Below the pieces are notes generated by a model. The model did no database searches. It had not been told where the DNA came from and saw nothing but the letters and a program-made list of their open reading frames with translations. The translations under genes were made by a program, and so were the position numbers. A DNA stretch of 64,000 nt from Burkholderia sp. GAS332. Lineage in GTDB: Bacteria; Pseudomonadota; Gammaproteobacteria; Burkholderiales; Burkholderiaceae. Below are positions 18,173 through 26,948 of this stretch, piece by piece (the first letter of the stretch is position 1; each line of letters starts with the position of its first letter). Location: contig FSRV01000001.1 of NCBI GenBank assembly GCA_900142905.1, positions 2,542,001 to 2,606,000 on the forward strand. The letters run 5' to 3'.

Positions 18173-19309
18173 ATGCGAATCTTATTCGCCTTATTGTCTG
18201 CAGCCGTGACGTTCCTTTGTATGGCAAGCGAAGGAAATGCTGCGGCTAGCAGCGTGAGCAACATATTCAAGGATCCTCTTGATACGCCGGCCGATGTGCG
18301 GCCTTCAGCGACAATGAATCTTTCCGGGCAGCCGATTCTCGCGTTGGCAACAGTCAACGAGGGGGCGCGTGGACGGATCGTTGCCGCAGGACTACATGGC
18401 CTGATTCTGTACTCCGATGACGGTGGAATGCACTGGCGGCAAGCCCAGGTTCCGGTTCAGTCTGACCTCGTTTCACTGTCGTTCATCTCGGAAACACAAG
18501 GATGGGCAGCCGGCCACGACGGGGTGATTCTCCATACGGACGACGGTGGCAAGAACTGGAAAAAGCAGTTTGACGGCGAGCTCGCCCACGACGCGCTCAC
18601 AAGCTCCTACAAAGCACGTGTTGCCAAGGGTGAAAAGGCGCTTCAGCCATTCCTTGACGAGATCGAACTGAACACGAAGAGCGGAGCGACTTGGCCATTC
18701 CTCAGCATTTGCTTCGAAAGCCAACAAATCGGGTATGCAGTTGGTTCCTTCGGGATGATTGTAAAGACAGTGGATGGTGGAAAAACATGGGCGCCTTGGC
18801 TCGATCATATAGATAACGACAAGTTTCTGAACCTGAACGATATTCGCAAGATCGGTCAAGATATCTATATTGCTGGCGAGCAGGGTACCGTTTACCGCCT
18901 CGACCGCAAACAGCAACGCTTCCTCGCGATTTCTCCGAACTACAAGGGCAGTTTCTTCCATATTGTGGGCAACGAGCGCTTTTTGTTGGCGGTCGGACTG
19001 AACGGGACGGCGTTTCGCAGTGTCGACGACGGTAACAGTTGGGAGGCCATGAAGACGGGCGTGCACACCAGTCTGACTTCCGCCGCTCTATCTCTCGATG
19101 ACAAGGTCGTCGTCCTGACAGCGGAGGGTGGTCAGGTGCTGTATAGCATTGATGACGCGCGCACCTTCAGCCCATTGCAGGTGGATAAGCCAATGCTGTT
19201 TGCCGATGTCGTGGCTGGAAACGGCGCCTGGTTTGTCTTCGCGGGTCTTCAGGGTATCGAACGTAAAGAGTTTCGCCACAAACAGGATTCGACTGGAGGT
19301 AGAACGTAA
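18173..19309 (+). CDS. YCF48/Asp-box beta-propeller protein, exported
   Basis: The 378-residue protein starts with a signal peptide (MRILFALLSAAVTFLCMASE, cleavage near NAAAS). At least four Asp-box-like repeats are visible: YSDDGGMHWRQ, HTDDGGKNWKK, KTVDGGKTWAP and RSVDDGNSWEA, as expected for a BNR/YCF48-like beta-propeller related to the photosystem II assembly factor. Its stop TAA overlaps the ATG of the MMPL gene by one base, so translation is coupled. In this conserved neighbourhood it is probably a periplasmic partner of the RND permease. No enzymatic motif is evident. A 186-base gap separates it from the DUF1329 gene. Confidence 0.88.
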   Translation: MRILFALLSAAVTFLCMASEGNAAASSVSNIFKDPLDTPADVRPSATMNLSGQPILALATVNEGARGRIVAAGLHGLILYSDDGGMHWRQAQVPVQSDLVSLSFISETQGWAAGHDGVILHTDDGGKNWKKQFDGELAHDALTSSYKARVAKGEKALQPFLDEIELNTKSGATWPFLSICFESQQIGYAVGSFGMIVKTVDGGKTWAPWLDHIDNDKFLNLNDIRKIGQDIYIAGEQGTVYRLDRKQQRFLAISPNYKGSFFHIVGNERFLLAVGLNGTAFRSVDDGNSWEAMKTGVHTSLTSAALSLDDKVVVLTAEGGQVLYSIDDARTFSPLQVDKPMLFADVVAGNGAWFVFAGLQGIERKEFRHKQDSTGGRT

Positions 19310-21726
19310 TGATCGCCGTCTTCAAACGGGATTCGATGTCCGTGATTAGCGATCCAAACCGGTTCGACAGTGGGTCCGGTGTCTTGCTTGAGCGCCTGAT
19401 CTTTAACAATCGCCACCTAGTCGTGATTCTTTGCGCGCTGCTGAGCTTGTTTCTGGGTTACGAGGCAACCAAGATCCGAGTCAACGCGAGCTTTGAGAAC
19501 ATGCTCCCTCAATCGCAGCCATATATTAAGAATTACCTCGCGAACCGGACCTCGCTGGCTAGTCTTGGCAATGCGATTCGCATCGATGTCGAAAACACTA
19601 AGGGCGATATCTACGACCCGCACTATCTCCAGGTGCTGCAACGCGTCAACGACGCGGCTTACCTGATGCCTGGTGTCGATCGCGCCTTCATGAAATCGCT
19701 GTGGACACCGTCGGTGCGATGGACGGATTTCACGGAGGAGGGTTTTACGGGCGGTCCGGTGATGCCCGGCGATTTCAACGGCACGAAAGAAATGAGCCAC
19801 AGGTTGCAACTCAATGTCGCCCGTGCGGGACTGATCGGAAGCTTGGTTGCCAGCGACCAGCGATCGAGTACGGTGTTCGTGCCGCTGTTGGATAAGGATC
19901 CGCAGACCGGAAAGCCTCTCGACTACGCGAAAATCTCGCATTACCTTGACGATAAGATTCGTGTCAACCAGACGGATTCAGTTCATATTCACATCGTTGG
20001 TTTTGCGAAGCTTGTTGGGGACCTGATCGACGGTCTCACACAGGTGATGACCTATTTCGCCGCCGCGTTAGTCGTAGCGGGCGTCATTATCCTGTTCTAT
20101 ACACGCTGCATGCGAAGCACGGTGCTCATCCTCTCGTGTTCGCTGATGGCCGTGCTCTGGCAACTGGGATTGACTCGTCTGTTCGGTTTTGATCTCGATC
20201 CATATTCGGTACTTGTTCCATTCCTTGTGTTTGCTATTGGTGTATCGCATGGTGCACAGAAGATGAACGGCATCATGCTCGACATTGGAGCGGGTACACA
20301 CAAATACGTTGCTGCCCGATATACATTTCGGCGCCTATTCCTCGCCGGGCTTACCGCCCTGGTTGCCGATGCGGTAAGTTTCGCGGTACTCGTGGTCATT
20401 GATATTCCAGTCATTCGGAATCTGGCGATTACCGCAAGCGTGGGCGTTGCCGTGCTCGTGTTCACCAATCTCTTACTGCTGCCGGTGATGTTGTCGTTTA
20501 CAGGTGTGAGTCCCGTCGCGGTGCGGCGCGTGATGCAGCGGTCGGTAGAGCCGAGCGGATCATCCTGGATCGGGATATTGACTTGCTTTACACAAAGGCG
20601 ATATGCCGCGTGTGCATTGTTGGTCGCAGCATGCCTAGGCGCGGGCGCGTATGCAATCAGCCTGCACCTCAAAGTGGGTGATCTGAATGCAGGGGCACCG
20701 GAGTTGCGCGCGGATTCGCGTTATAACCGTGACAACGCTTTCTTCACACAGCACTATGGTCTGTCTAGTGACCAGTTCGTCGTCATCGTCAAGACGCCTC
20801 CTGGCGGTGTCGGAACCTATCGGACCTTAATCGAGGAAGATCGTCTCGAGCAGGTGCTCCGCGGCCTGCCATCCGTGCAGACAGCCATCTCTGCGTCGAA
20901 CCTAGTACGCTTTGCGACCGCTGGCAACTACGAGGGCTCGCCGAAATGGCTCACAATTAACCGTGACCCGTCAGTGCTGGCACCGGCAATCAATGCCGTG
21001 TCAGATAGCAATCCCGAATTGATCAATAAAGACTGGTCCGTCGGAACGGTGATTGCCTATCTGACGGATCACAGAGCAGCGACCTTGAGCAAAGTGGTCG
21101 ATGCCGTCGAGGACTTTAGCCATACGCACGACAACGGTCAGTTCCGCTTCCTGCTCGGGGCAGGATCGGCAGGGATCGAAGCGGCGACGAACATCACCGT
21201 GGAGAAGGCGAACACAAATATGTTGTATCTGGTTTACAGCGCGGTCATCGTTCTTTGTCTGGTGACGTTTCGCAATTGGCGCGCTGTCCTTGTCGCAATC
21301 ATTCCACTTGCCTTGACCTCGATTATGTGCGAGGCACTAATGGTGATGCTGAACATAGGCGTAAAGGTTGCAACCTTGCCAGTGATTGCCCTCGGAGTTG
21401 GCATCGGGGTGGATTACGCGCTCTATCTGCTGAGCATTCAGTTGGCGCAGCAGCGCGCAGGTCTTCCTCTGAGAGAAGCGTACGCGATTGCCGTCGGGTT
21501 CACGGGGAGAGTGGTAGCGCTTGTCGGCATCACGCTTGCTGCAGGGGTCGGAATATGGATCTGGTCGCCAATCAAATTTCAAGCCGACATGGGTGTTCTG
21601 CTCGCGTTCATGTTCATATGGAACATGATTGGCGCGTTGATTCTGATTCCTGCGCTATCACACTTTCTGCTGGCTCGAGTGCCATCCGGTGAACGTACGG
21701 CATCACAACTGGGGGGGCGCACATGA
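19309..21726 (+). CDS. MMPL/RND-superfamily membrane transporter
   Basis: The 805-residue protein has the RND layout: one N-terminal helix (about 35-55), a large soluble loop, a bundle of five helices (about 245-410), another helix near 430, a second large loop, and a final five-helix bundle (about 635-795). The GVGIGVDYALYLL motif is characteristic of MMPL/HpnN/patched-type permeases. Such proteins move lipids, hopanoids or other hydrophobic molecules, driven by proton flow. It overlaps the preceding YCF48-like gene and overlaps the next SDR gene by ATGA. With DUF1302 and DUF1329 it forms a recurrent set. Direction of transport and substrate are unknown. Confidence 0.92.
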   Translation: MIAVFKRDSMSVISDPNRFDSGSGVLLERLIFNNRHLVVILCALLSLFLGYEATKIRVNASFENMLPQSQPYIKNYLANRTSLASLGNAIRIDVENTKGDIYDPHYLQVLQRVNDAAYLMPGVDRAFMKSLWTPSVRWTDFTEEGFTGGPVMPGDFNGTKEMSHRLQLNVARAGLIGSLVASDQRSSTVFVPLLDKDPQTGKPLDYAKISHYLDDKIRVNQTDSVHIHIVGFAKLVGDLIDGLTQVMTYFAAALVVAGVIILFYTRCMRSTVLILSCSLMAVLWQLGLTRLFGFDLDPYSVLVPFLVFAIGVSHGAQKMNGIMLDIGAGTHKYVAARYTFRRLFLAGLTALVADAVSFAVLVVIDIPVIRNLAITASVGVAVLVFTNLLLLPVMLSFTGVSPVAVRRVMQRSVEPSGSSWIGILTCFTQRRYAACALLVAACLGAGAYAISLHLKVGDLNAGAPELRADSRYNRDNAFFTQHYGLSSDQFVVIVKTPPGGVGTYRTLIEEDRLEQVLRGLPSVQTAISASNLVRFATAGNYEGSPKWLTINRDPSVLAPAINAVSDSNPELINKDWSVGTVIAYLTDHRAATLSKVVDAVEDFSHTHDNGQFRFLLGAGSAGIEAATNITVEKANTNMLYLVYSAVIVLCLVTFRNWRAVLVAIIPLALTSIMCEALMVMLNIGVKVATLPVIALGVGIGVDYALYLLSIQLAQQRAGLPLREAYAIAVGFTGRVVALVGITLAAGVGIWIWSPIKFQADMGVLLAFMFIWNMIGALILIPALSHFLLARVPSGERTASQLGGRT

Positions 21727-22448
21727 TGGATATGCATGGCAAGGTCGTAGTCGTTACTGGAGCGGCCAGTGGACAAGGCGCTGCCGAGGCGACGCTATTT
21801 GCAGAGCAGGGTGCCAAGGTTGTACTCACGGATGTCAACGAGAATGGTGCCGCGCTGGCGGCCGGTCTGGGAAGTGCGGCCCACTTTGTTCGCCATGACG
21901 TTGGGGAAGAGGCAGGCTGGTCCGAGGTGATTCGACAAACGCTTGACCGGTTTGGCCAGATCGACGTGCTTGTCAATAACGCAGGGATCTATCAGCCTGC
22001 CAGTTTATTGGCATCGGACGCGGCGCTTTGGGATCGGCACTATCGGGTCAACCAGCTTGGTGTTTTCCTCGGCATGCGGGCAGCCGCCGAAGCAATGTCG
22101 AAGACCGGCGGCGCAATTGTGAACGTCTCGTCGAATGCTGGCCTAAACAACATTCCCGGCATCTTTGCCTATGCCAGTACCAAATGGGCGGTTCGCGGGA
22201 TGACAAAGCTGGCAGCTTCGGAACTTGCGCCACTCGGAATTCGTGTGAATTGCGTTTATCCAGGCATCATCGATACGCCAATGCTCGGACAAAACACACC
22301 TGAGCGGCTGAAAGTGTATGAGGGCATGATTCCGATGGGCAGGATAGGTACGCCCGACGAGGTCGCTCGAGTGGTCCTGTTCCTCGCATCGGACGTGTCT
22401 TCGTATGTAACAGGGGCCGACGTGACTGTCGATGGCGGCATTGGCTGA
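21723..22448 (+). CDS. Short-chain dehydrogenase, hydroxysteroid-dehydrogenase-like
   Basis: The 241-residue classical SDR has the TGAASGQG cofactor loop, an Asp after the second strand (LTDVN) indicating NAD(H), NNAG, the catalytic Ser in NVSSNAG, and YASTK. The stretch YASTKWAVRGMTKLAASELA and the later VYPGIIDTPML resemble bacterial 3-alpha/20-beta-hydroxysteroid dehydrogenases. Its ATG overlaps the stop of the permease gene, making it the last gene of the DUF1302-DUF1329-YCF48-MMPL operon. It probably oxidises a secondary alcohol on the transported substrate. A generic FabG-like reductase is the alternative. Confidence 0.9.
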   Translation: MMDMHGKVVVVTGAASGQGAAEATLFAEQGAKVVLTDVNENGAALAAGLGSAAHFVRHDVGEEAGWSEVIRQTLDRFGQIDVLVNNAGIYQPASLLASDAALWDRHYRVNQLGVFLGMRAAAEAMSKTGGAIVNVSSNAGLNNIPGIFAYASTKWAVRGMTKLAASELAPLGIRVNCVYPGIIDTPMLGQNTPERLKVYEGMIPMGRIGTPDEVARVVLFLASDVSSYVTGADVTVDGGIG

Positions 22449-22611
22449 GCGTATATCAACGTCAATCGGCGTGATGGCGGCTGGCACCTCTTAAGCGCCA
22501 TTCAGTTGCTGGTGTGCGGTGCCTGAAAAATTGCCACCGGAGTCTGTTGCAAGCTTTAACTCGCGGCTGGGATATCAGATTCTCATGAACGGATGTAGAG
22601 GAATACCTACG

Positions 22612-22981
22612 ATGCACATCGGAGTGCCAGTAGAGTTGCGCGCGCACGAACACCGTGTTGCCGCGATGCCCGAGACGGCGGAAACCAAAATGCCGTATGA
22701 GATCGTCCACGAGATGGAGGACATCCGGCTAGGTCGGCGTAGTGCTGGTATTTGGCACAAACGATGTGGTGAATCCGGCGGCGAAGAACGATCCGAAGTC
22801 GCCGATCGCGGGCATACCAATCATCTAGGCGTACAAGGCGCGCACGGTGATCGTCAACAAGCGCTGGATGGCGGCAGGCTACGCCGGTCTAGACAACGAT
22901 CTCTTCTACATGGACAAGACCACGATGGCCTTCGGTGATGTGAAGAAGGTAGTCGAAGAAATGGTAATGGCAGCGGCCTAA
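22612..22981 (+). pseudogene. Fused scrap of NAD(P) transhydrogenase genes (pntA start joined to pntB end)
   Basis: The first 26 codons (MHIGVPVELRAHEHRVAAMP...) match the N-terminus of transhydrogenase subunit alpha. From about 22695 the DNA encodes the C-terminus of subunit beta: YEIVHEMEDI, then in a second frame [19 protein letters not shown], a TAG, and [20 protein letters not shown] ... [11 protein letters not shown] before TAA at 22979. A deletion removed most of both genes, and frameshifts followed. No transhydrogenase activity can result. Confidence 0.85.
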
Positions 22982-23003
22982 TATTCCGTCCCGAAATGAC
23001 ATT

Positions 23004-23040
23004 GCATATGCGCGCGATCTCTTCGAGGCTGACATCAACC
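23004..23040. repeat. Imperfect 37-base direct repeat, copy 1
   Basis: Shares the core CGATCTCTTCGAGGCTG and most flanking bases with 23403-23439. The two copies bracket the small membrane protein gene at 23087. Origin unknown. Confidence 0.6.
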
Positions 23041-23086
23041 TTAGGGAGCCAAACGGACAGCATACGACGGCCACAGGAGGATCGCA

Positions 23087-23380
23087 ATGATGATAGGAGA
23101 ACCGCAGAGAAACTGGTTGAAAGTTTCGGTGCTCGTGCTGTTTGGGCTAATCGCATTCGGCGTGGCGGGTACTCGCGCCTGCGAATGGAGCGGGGAGTTC
23201 CCAAGCATGATCTGTGCGGCCGGTTTGTCGTATGCGCAATTCCTCAGCCTGACGGGCGTCGCATCGATCCTAGCCGCAGTGATGGCGAGACGGTGTGGCG
23301 CCGACGAAGACACATTGACGTTCGTTGGTGCCGTATGCGGCGCAGTGGTTCTGTTCGCGACGCTCTCAATGAACTACTAG
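23087..23380 (+). CDS. Small hydrophobic protein of unknown function
   Basis: I do not recognise this 97-residue protein. A strong GGAGG six bases before the ATG supports real translation. Hydrophobic segments lie at about 11-27, 48-65 and 77-93, suggesting two or three membrane helices, with charged loops between (CEWSGEF and RRCGADED). It stands alone between the pntAB scrap and an SDR gene, bracketed by two imperfect 37-base direct repeats. Confidence 0.55.
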   Translation: MMIGEPQRNWLKVSVLVLFGLIAFGVAGTRACEWSGEFPSMICAAGLSYAQFLSLTGVASILAAVMARRCGADEDTLTFVGAVCGAVVLFATLSMNY

Positions 23381-23402
23381 TTTTTCTCCCAGAGAAAACG
23401 TC

Positions 23403-23439
23403 GCATAGACGCACGATCTCTTCGAGGCTGGAATCAGCC
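23403..23439. repeat. Imperfect 37-base direct repeat, copy 2
   Basis: Second copy of the repeat at 23004-23040; both contain CGATCTCTTCGAGGCTG in the same orientation. Confidence 0.6.
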
Positions 23440-23748
23440 ATTGAGATTCTGCCTTTGAGTGACCATCAGCTGCCATGAGGCCAATCTGGGCGCGCGGTAC
23501 CAGTGAATGCGGAATTGGGCGAGAACGGCTCATCGACAACCGTTGCTCTTCTCCGTTGGATGAATTCGACGGCCACAGGCTCCGCTTACTATCGATCGTG
23601 TTCAGATGCAAGCGAGGATGTCCGGTCAACGGGGCGATGCGTGGAAGGCAGGTCGCTGCAACATTGGCCGGACTTGGGCAGTAACTAGCCATTCCACGCT
23701 GTAACTGGGAAGAGTAAGTTGTAACCAAAGAACAGGGAAGAGGACAAC

Positions 23749-24498
23749 ATGACGGCAGCGTTTGAGAAAAAAGTGGCACTCGTTACCGGAGCGGCCGGAG
23801 GCATTGGGGAGGCGGTCGCGCACGATCTCGCAATGAACGGGGCGAGCGTACTGGTCGTAGATATTCACGGTCCCAATGCGGAAGTAGTTGCGGGGCAAAT
23901 TCGTGAACGCGGATGCAAGGCCGTGAGTTTTTGTGCAGACGTATCGGTACCTGAGCAAAGCAGAGCTGCAGTAGAAAAAGCGGAGCGGGAGTTCGGCTCT
24001 TTACATTATTCCGTCAACAACGCGGGCATTGGCGGGCGGTTCGACGCGATCACGGACATCGAAGTGGATGAGTGGCGCAAAGTGATGAGTGTAAATATCG
24101 ACGCGGTGTTTCTCGGTATGAAGTACCAACTGTCTGCGATCGAAAAGAGCGGTGGAGGCGCAGTCGTAAATATTGCATCCATCTACGCTCACCTCGGTCT
24201 TCGCAGATTTGATGCGTATACTGCAAGCAAGCATGCAGTGCGTGGCTTGACGCGCTCCGTGGCGATCGAGTATGCAACACGCAATATCCGGATCAACGCC
24301 GTGTCGCCGGGTCCAATCCTTACGCCGTTGACGAGGGGGGCGAAGGAACAAATCGAATCCATCACGGCCATGACAGCAATGAAGAGAATGGGCGAGCCGG
24401 TCGAAATTGCCAAGGCCGTGTCGTTCCTGCTTTCGCCAGATGCGTCCTTTATCACGGGTGCAGAGATCGTGGTTGATGGAGGCGTCATGCTCTCGTAG
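23749..24498 (+). CDS. Short-chain dehydrogenase/reductase
   Basis: The 249-residue classical SDR begins MTAAFEKKVALVTGAAGGIG, has Asp after strand two (VVDIHG; NAD preference), NNAG, Ser in NIASIYAH and the catalytic YTASK. The C-terminus SPDASFITGAEIVVDGG is standard. A GGAAGAGGA precedes the ATG at a good distance. It would oxidise a hydroxy group or reduce a ketone on a pathway intermediate. It stands alone, convergent with the double-TetR gene. Substrate is not deducible. Confidence 0.9.
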   Translation: MTAAFEKKVALVTGAAGGIGEAVAHDLAMNGASVLVVDIHGPNAEVVAGQIRERGCKAVSFCADVSVPEQSRAAVEKAEREFGSLHYSVNNAGIGGRFDAITDIEVDEWRKVMSVNIDAVFLGMKYQLSAIEKSGGGAVVNIASIYAHLGLRRFDAYTASKHAVRGLTRSVAIEYATRNIRINAVSPGPILTPLTRGAKEQIESITAMTAMKRMGEPVEIAKAVSFLLSPDASFITGAEIVVDGGVMLS

Positions 24499-24791
24499 CG
24501 ATTCCGCTATGAATGATAGATGTGGCGGATTCAACCGGTCGATGTTACAACTAAAAGTGCATTGCCCCTCGCCGGATGTGGCTCGAATGTACGATTGAGA
24601 AGGGGACTAGCACAGGCGGGTGGTGTAGCGGCGCGCGTCCTCACTCCCCAATAAAGAGGACGACGCCAGCGGAATTTTCCGCCAGGGTATTTGTGGAGCA
24701 CCGAATCAAGGGGCGTTATATCAGGGGCGCCGCCGCGTCTTCAACCGCTACGAGATTGCAGAAGGTCGAGGATGTGACGTCGTTACTGGAA

Positions 24792-26054
24792 TCAGAGCGT
24801 CTCGTAAAACGCCTGCTTGCCATTCAAGTGGGCCTTGTGGGGGCGAAGGCCGAGAAGCAGGAGCCGGCTGATCTCGGCTGCAACCTCAGACACCGAGTGT
24901 TTGCCGTTGTCCTTCGAGGATATCAGGTAGTTGAAGGAACCAGCCGATGCTTGCTTGACAGGTTCGAAATCCAAGCGCCTCAAGCTTCCGTCCTTGACGC
25001 CACGCTCGGCAAGTTTCACTGACCTCGCCCATAAAGCACCCGCGCGCCTGACGATCGCCCTTTGAAGCGGCTTGGGCAACATTTCTGCGCCAGTGCTCAT
25101 CCATAGGGGGGAAATGCTTTCGAGCTGGGCTTCCACATTCAATTCAATAGCTATCACCGTGCATTCGAGACCTGTGAGACCCTTCTCCGCAGCCGACATG
25201 ATCTGTTCATAGATGTTGAAGGCGCGCTCATAGCAATAGGCAACAAGGGCTGGTTTACTTTGAAAGTAATGGTAAACAGCGCCCTTCGTGGCGCCTAGTT
25301 CTAGCGCGACGTCGTCCAAGGAAACGCCGTCTATTCCGCGACTATTGAAGAGTCGCGACGCTACCAGAGCGAGCGACTCGCGACGATCGTCCCAATCGGA
25401 GCCGCGCGGATTTCTAATCACGTCCTTGATACGCTTTCGCGACGGTAGGACTTCCATTCCTTCAGACGCCATCCCGTCTGTTACAAGATCTGGAATGGCG
25501 TTTGCCATACGACTTGCGAAGTCCTCGTCAGGGAAACTTATCCATAAGAGAGATAACGTTGCCCACGACAAAATACCAAAAATAGCCTGGCAGACAACCT
25601 CAACATTGCAGTTTCTGATGGACGCGTCCTTGATCCCCTCTCTGATCAGCATTGCCAGTGTCTCGACGTTTCCTGATCTCAACTTCTGGACGACGGCCTG
25701 CTGCGCTTTCGTAAGAAAGGCAAGTTCTGTCAGGACAGCCCGGGGCTGGTTGTTGCTCGAGTCAAGCGCCAGGCGAAGAAATGTTACAACCTTGCCTAGC
25801 CCGTTTGCATTCGCTTGCGCTGCACGATCGAGATCCTTCCGAAGTGATGCGTTGGTTCGCGAATAACACTGATACACAAGATCCTGCCGATCGATGCAAT
25901 AGTTATAGAGGGCAGCTCGGCCGAGCCCAACGCGACGGGCGATGGCGGTTAGGCTGGCTCCAGCAACGCCAGAGCGATTAAATTCCACTGTCGCTTCATC
26001 GAGGACAGCCATGTGTCGCGCTGCACGCGCTTCGTCTGCCAATGACCGCATCAA
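24792..26054 (-). CDS. TetR-family regulator with two DNA-binding domains in one chain
   Basis: The 420-residue protein contains two complete TetR-type halves. The first helix-turn-helix spans about 32-51 (TAIARRVGLGRAALYNYCID) and the second about 236-260 (VSLDDVALELGATKGAVYHY). Each is followed by a helical region of TetR ligand-domain size. Usual TetR proteins are about 200 residues, so this is a tandem fusion that could bind DNA as a single-chain dimer. Starts at ATG 26054 or 26051. It lies at the border between the envelope operon and the beta-oxidation block, and is the only TetR regulator in this part of the window, making it the likely regulator of these genes, probably released by an acyl-CoA ligand. 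Confidence 0.9.
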   Translation of the reverse strand: MMRSLADEARAARHMAVLDEATVEFNRSGVAGASLTAIARRVGLGRAALYNYCIDRQDLVYQCYSRTNASLRKDLDRAAQANANGLGKVVTFLRLALDSSNNQPRAVLTELAFLTKAQQAVVQKLRSGNVETLAMLIREGIKDASIRNCNVEVVCQAIFGILSWATLSLLWISFPDEDFASRMANAIPDLVTDGMASEGMEVLPSRKRIKDVIRNPRGSDWDDRRESLALVASRLFNSRGIDGVSLDDVALELGATKGAVYHYFQSKPALVAYCYERAFNIYEQIMSAAEKGLTGLECTVIAIELNVEAQLESISPLWMSTGAEMLPKPLQRAIVRRAGALWARSVKLAERGVKDGSLRRLDFEPVKQASAGSFNYLISSKDNGKHSVSEVAAEISRLLLLGLRPHKAHLNGKQAFYETL

Positions 26055-26858
26055 AGTCCCAAACTAAGAATCGCAACCGGAAAGTTGAATTTCGTAGGTC
26101 CCGTCAAAAAACCATTGAAGAACCGGTGCAAGTGATTATCTTGCTGCCTCCCGGTCGAAGTGTCTCTTTCAATGTCGTAAGAGACACAGACTGGTTCGAT
26201 GCAAATGTCAATTAACTATGGCTGAATTACATTGTTATATCTACGATTTGGATTCCGAACTTCTAGCGCATGCCCTATGTTCCGAGCCGTAGAGGCTGCG
26301 TTACCGCCCAATGTTTGGTGTTACACAGATGCGCCAAGGGTCGCGAGATCCAGGTCGGTCGTCGACCAGAACGGATTGCTCCGCTATCTCTCGACAAGTC
26401 ATTTTGCGTGGTTCATACACTGTTGGCAAGGAACTTTTAATCACCGGAATATGCGGTGCTATGCGCAGCGACCGTTGATCCGTTGCCCTCGATAGCGCTT
26501 TGGCTTACATGGTGTGTCGCGAAGACGCGCTGTGGCGTTGGCGGTGTGTATGAGCGCTAGTCAGCGGACAGTGTCCTATCGCCATCGAGACTCGGCTGGT
26601 GGCGATTCCTGAACATGCGTCCATACGGGACATCACATCGATTCGCACCGAAAGCGTCTGAATGTCATCAGCGATGTGCCGGGAGCCATTGCCGCTCCGT
26701 CACCCAGCTTTGATCATTGGGCGTAACTGATCATCAGCCGAGTCTGAGAGCCCTCGTTGTACGTCGACTCACGCCCCCGCATCGATCCCTTCACCATCCC
26801 CGCGCGTCGGTTCGCGACTGCCAACCAGATAATCAGCAATTCTATGTAGTCACCACAG
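26055..26858. other. Long intergenic region between regulator and catabolic block
   Basis: About 800 bases with no credible gene on either strand. It should hold the promoter of the minus-strand double-TetR gene. At its right end lies the promoter of the SDR gene at 26949. Nothing else could be assigned. Confidence 0.4.
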
Positions 26859-26887
26859 TTGACATATAGGTATGTTGCGACTATCCT
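26859..26887 (+). promoter_or_regulatory. Sigma70-type promoter with overlapping inverted-repeat operator
   Basis: TTGACA (26859-26864) and TATCCT (26882-26887) are 17 bases apart, an ideal spacing. A perfect inverted repeat ACATA-TAGG-TATGT (26862-26875) overlaps the -35 box, where a repressor would block polymerase. The duplicated SDR gene at 45025 has the same promoter layout at 44932-44960. Transcript would run into the SDR gene at 26949. Regulation by the double-TetR protein is inferred. Confidence 0.65.
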
Positions 26888-26948
26888 GAAACTGAAAGGC
26901 TGATTAGACCGGCCGGATCCAACTTAGAGCTTGGAGAAGAGGAAAATC

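Noticed and set aside
24600..24660. GGCGGGTGGTGTAGCGG segment looked like a tRNA start
   Set aside because: No cloverleaf arms or TPsiC motif could be assembled.
26232..26495. 87-codon plus-strand frame in the long intergenic region
   Set aside because: No ribosome site, no recognisable motif, and the composition resembles non-coding sequence.
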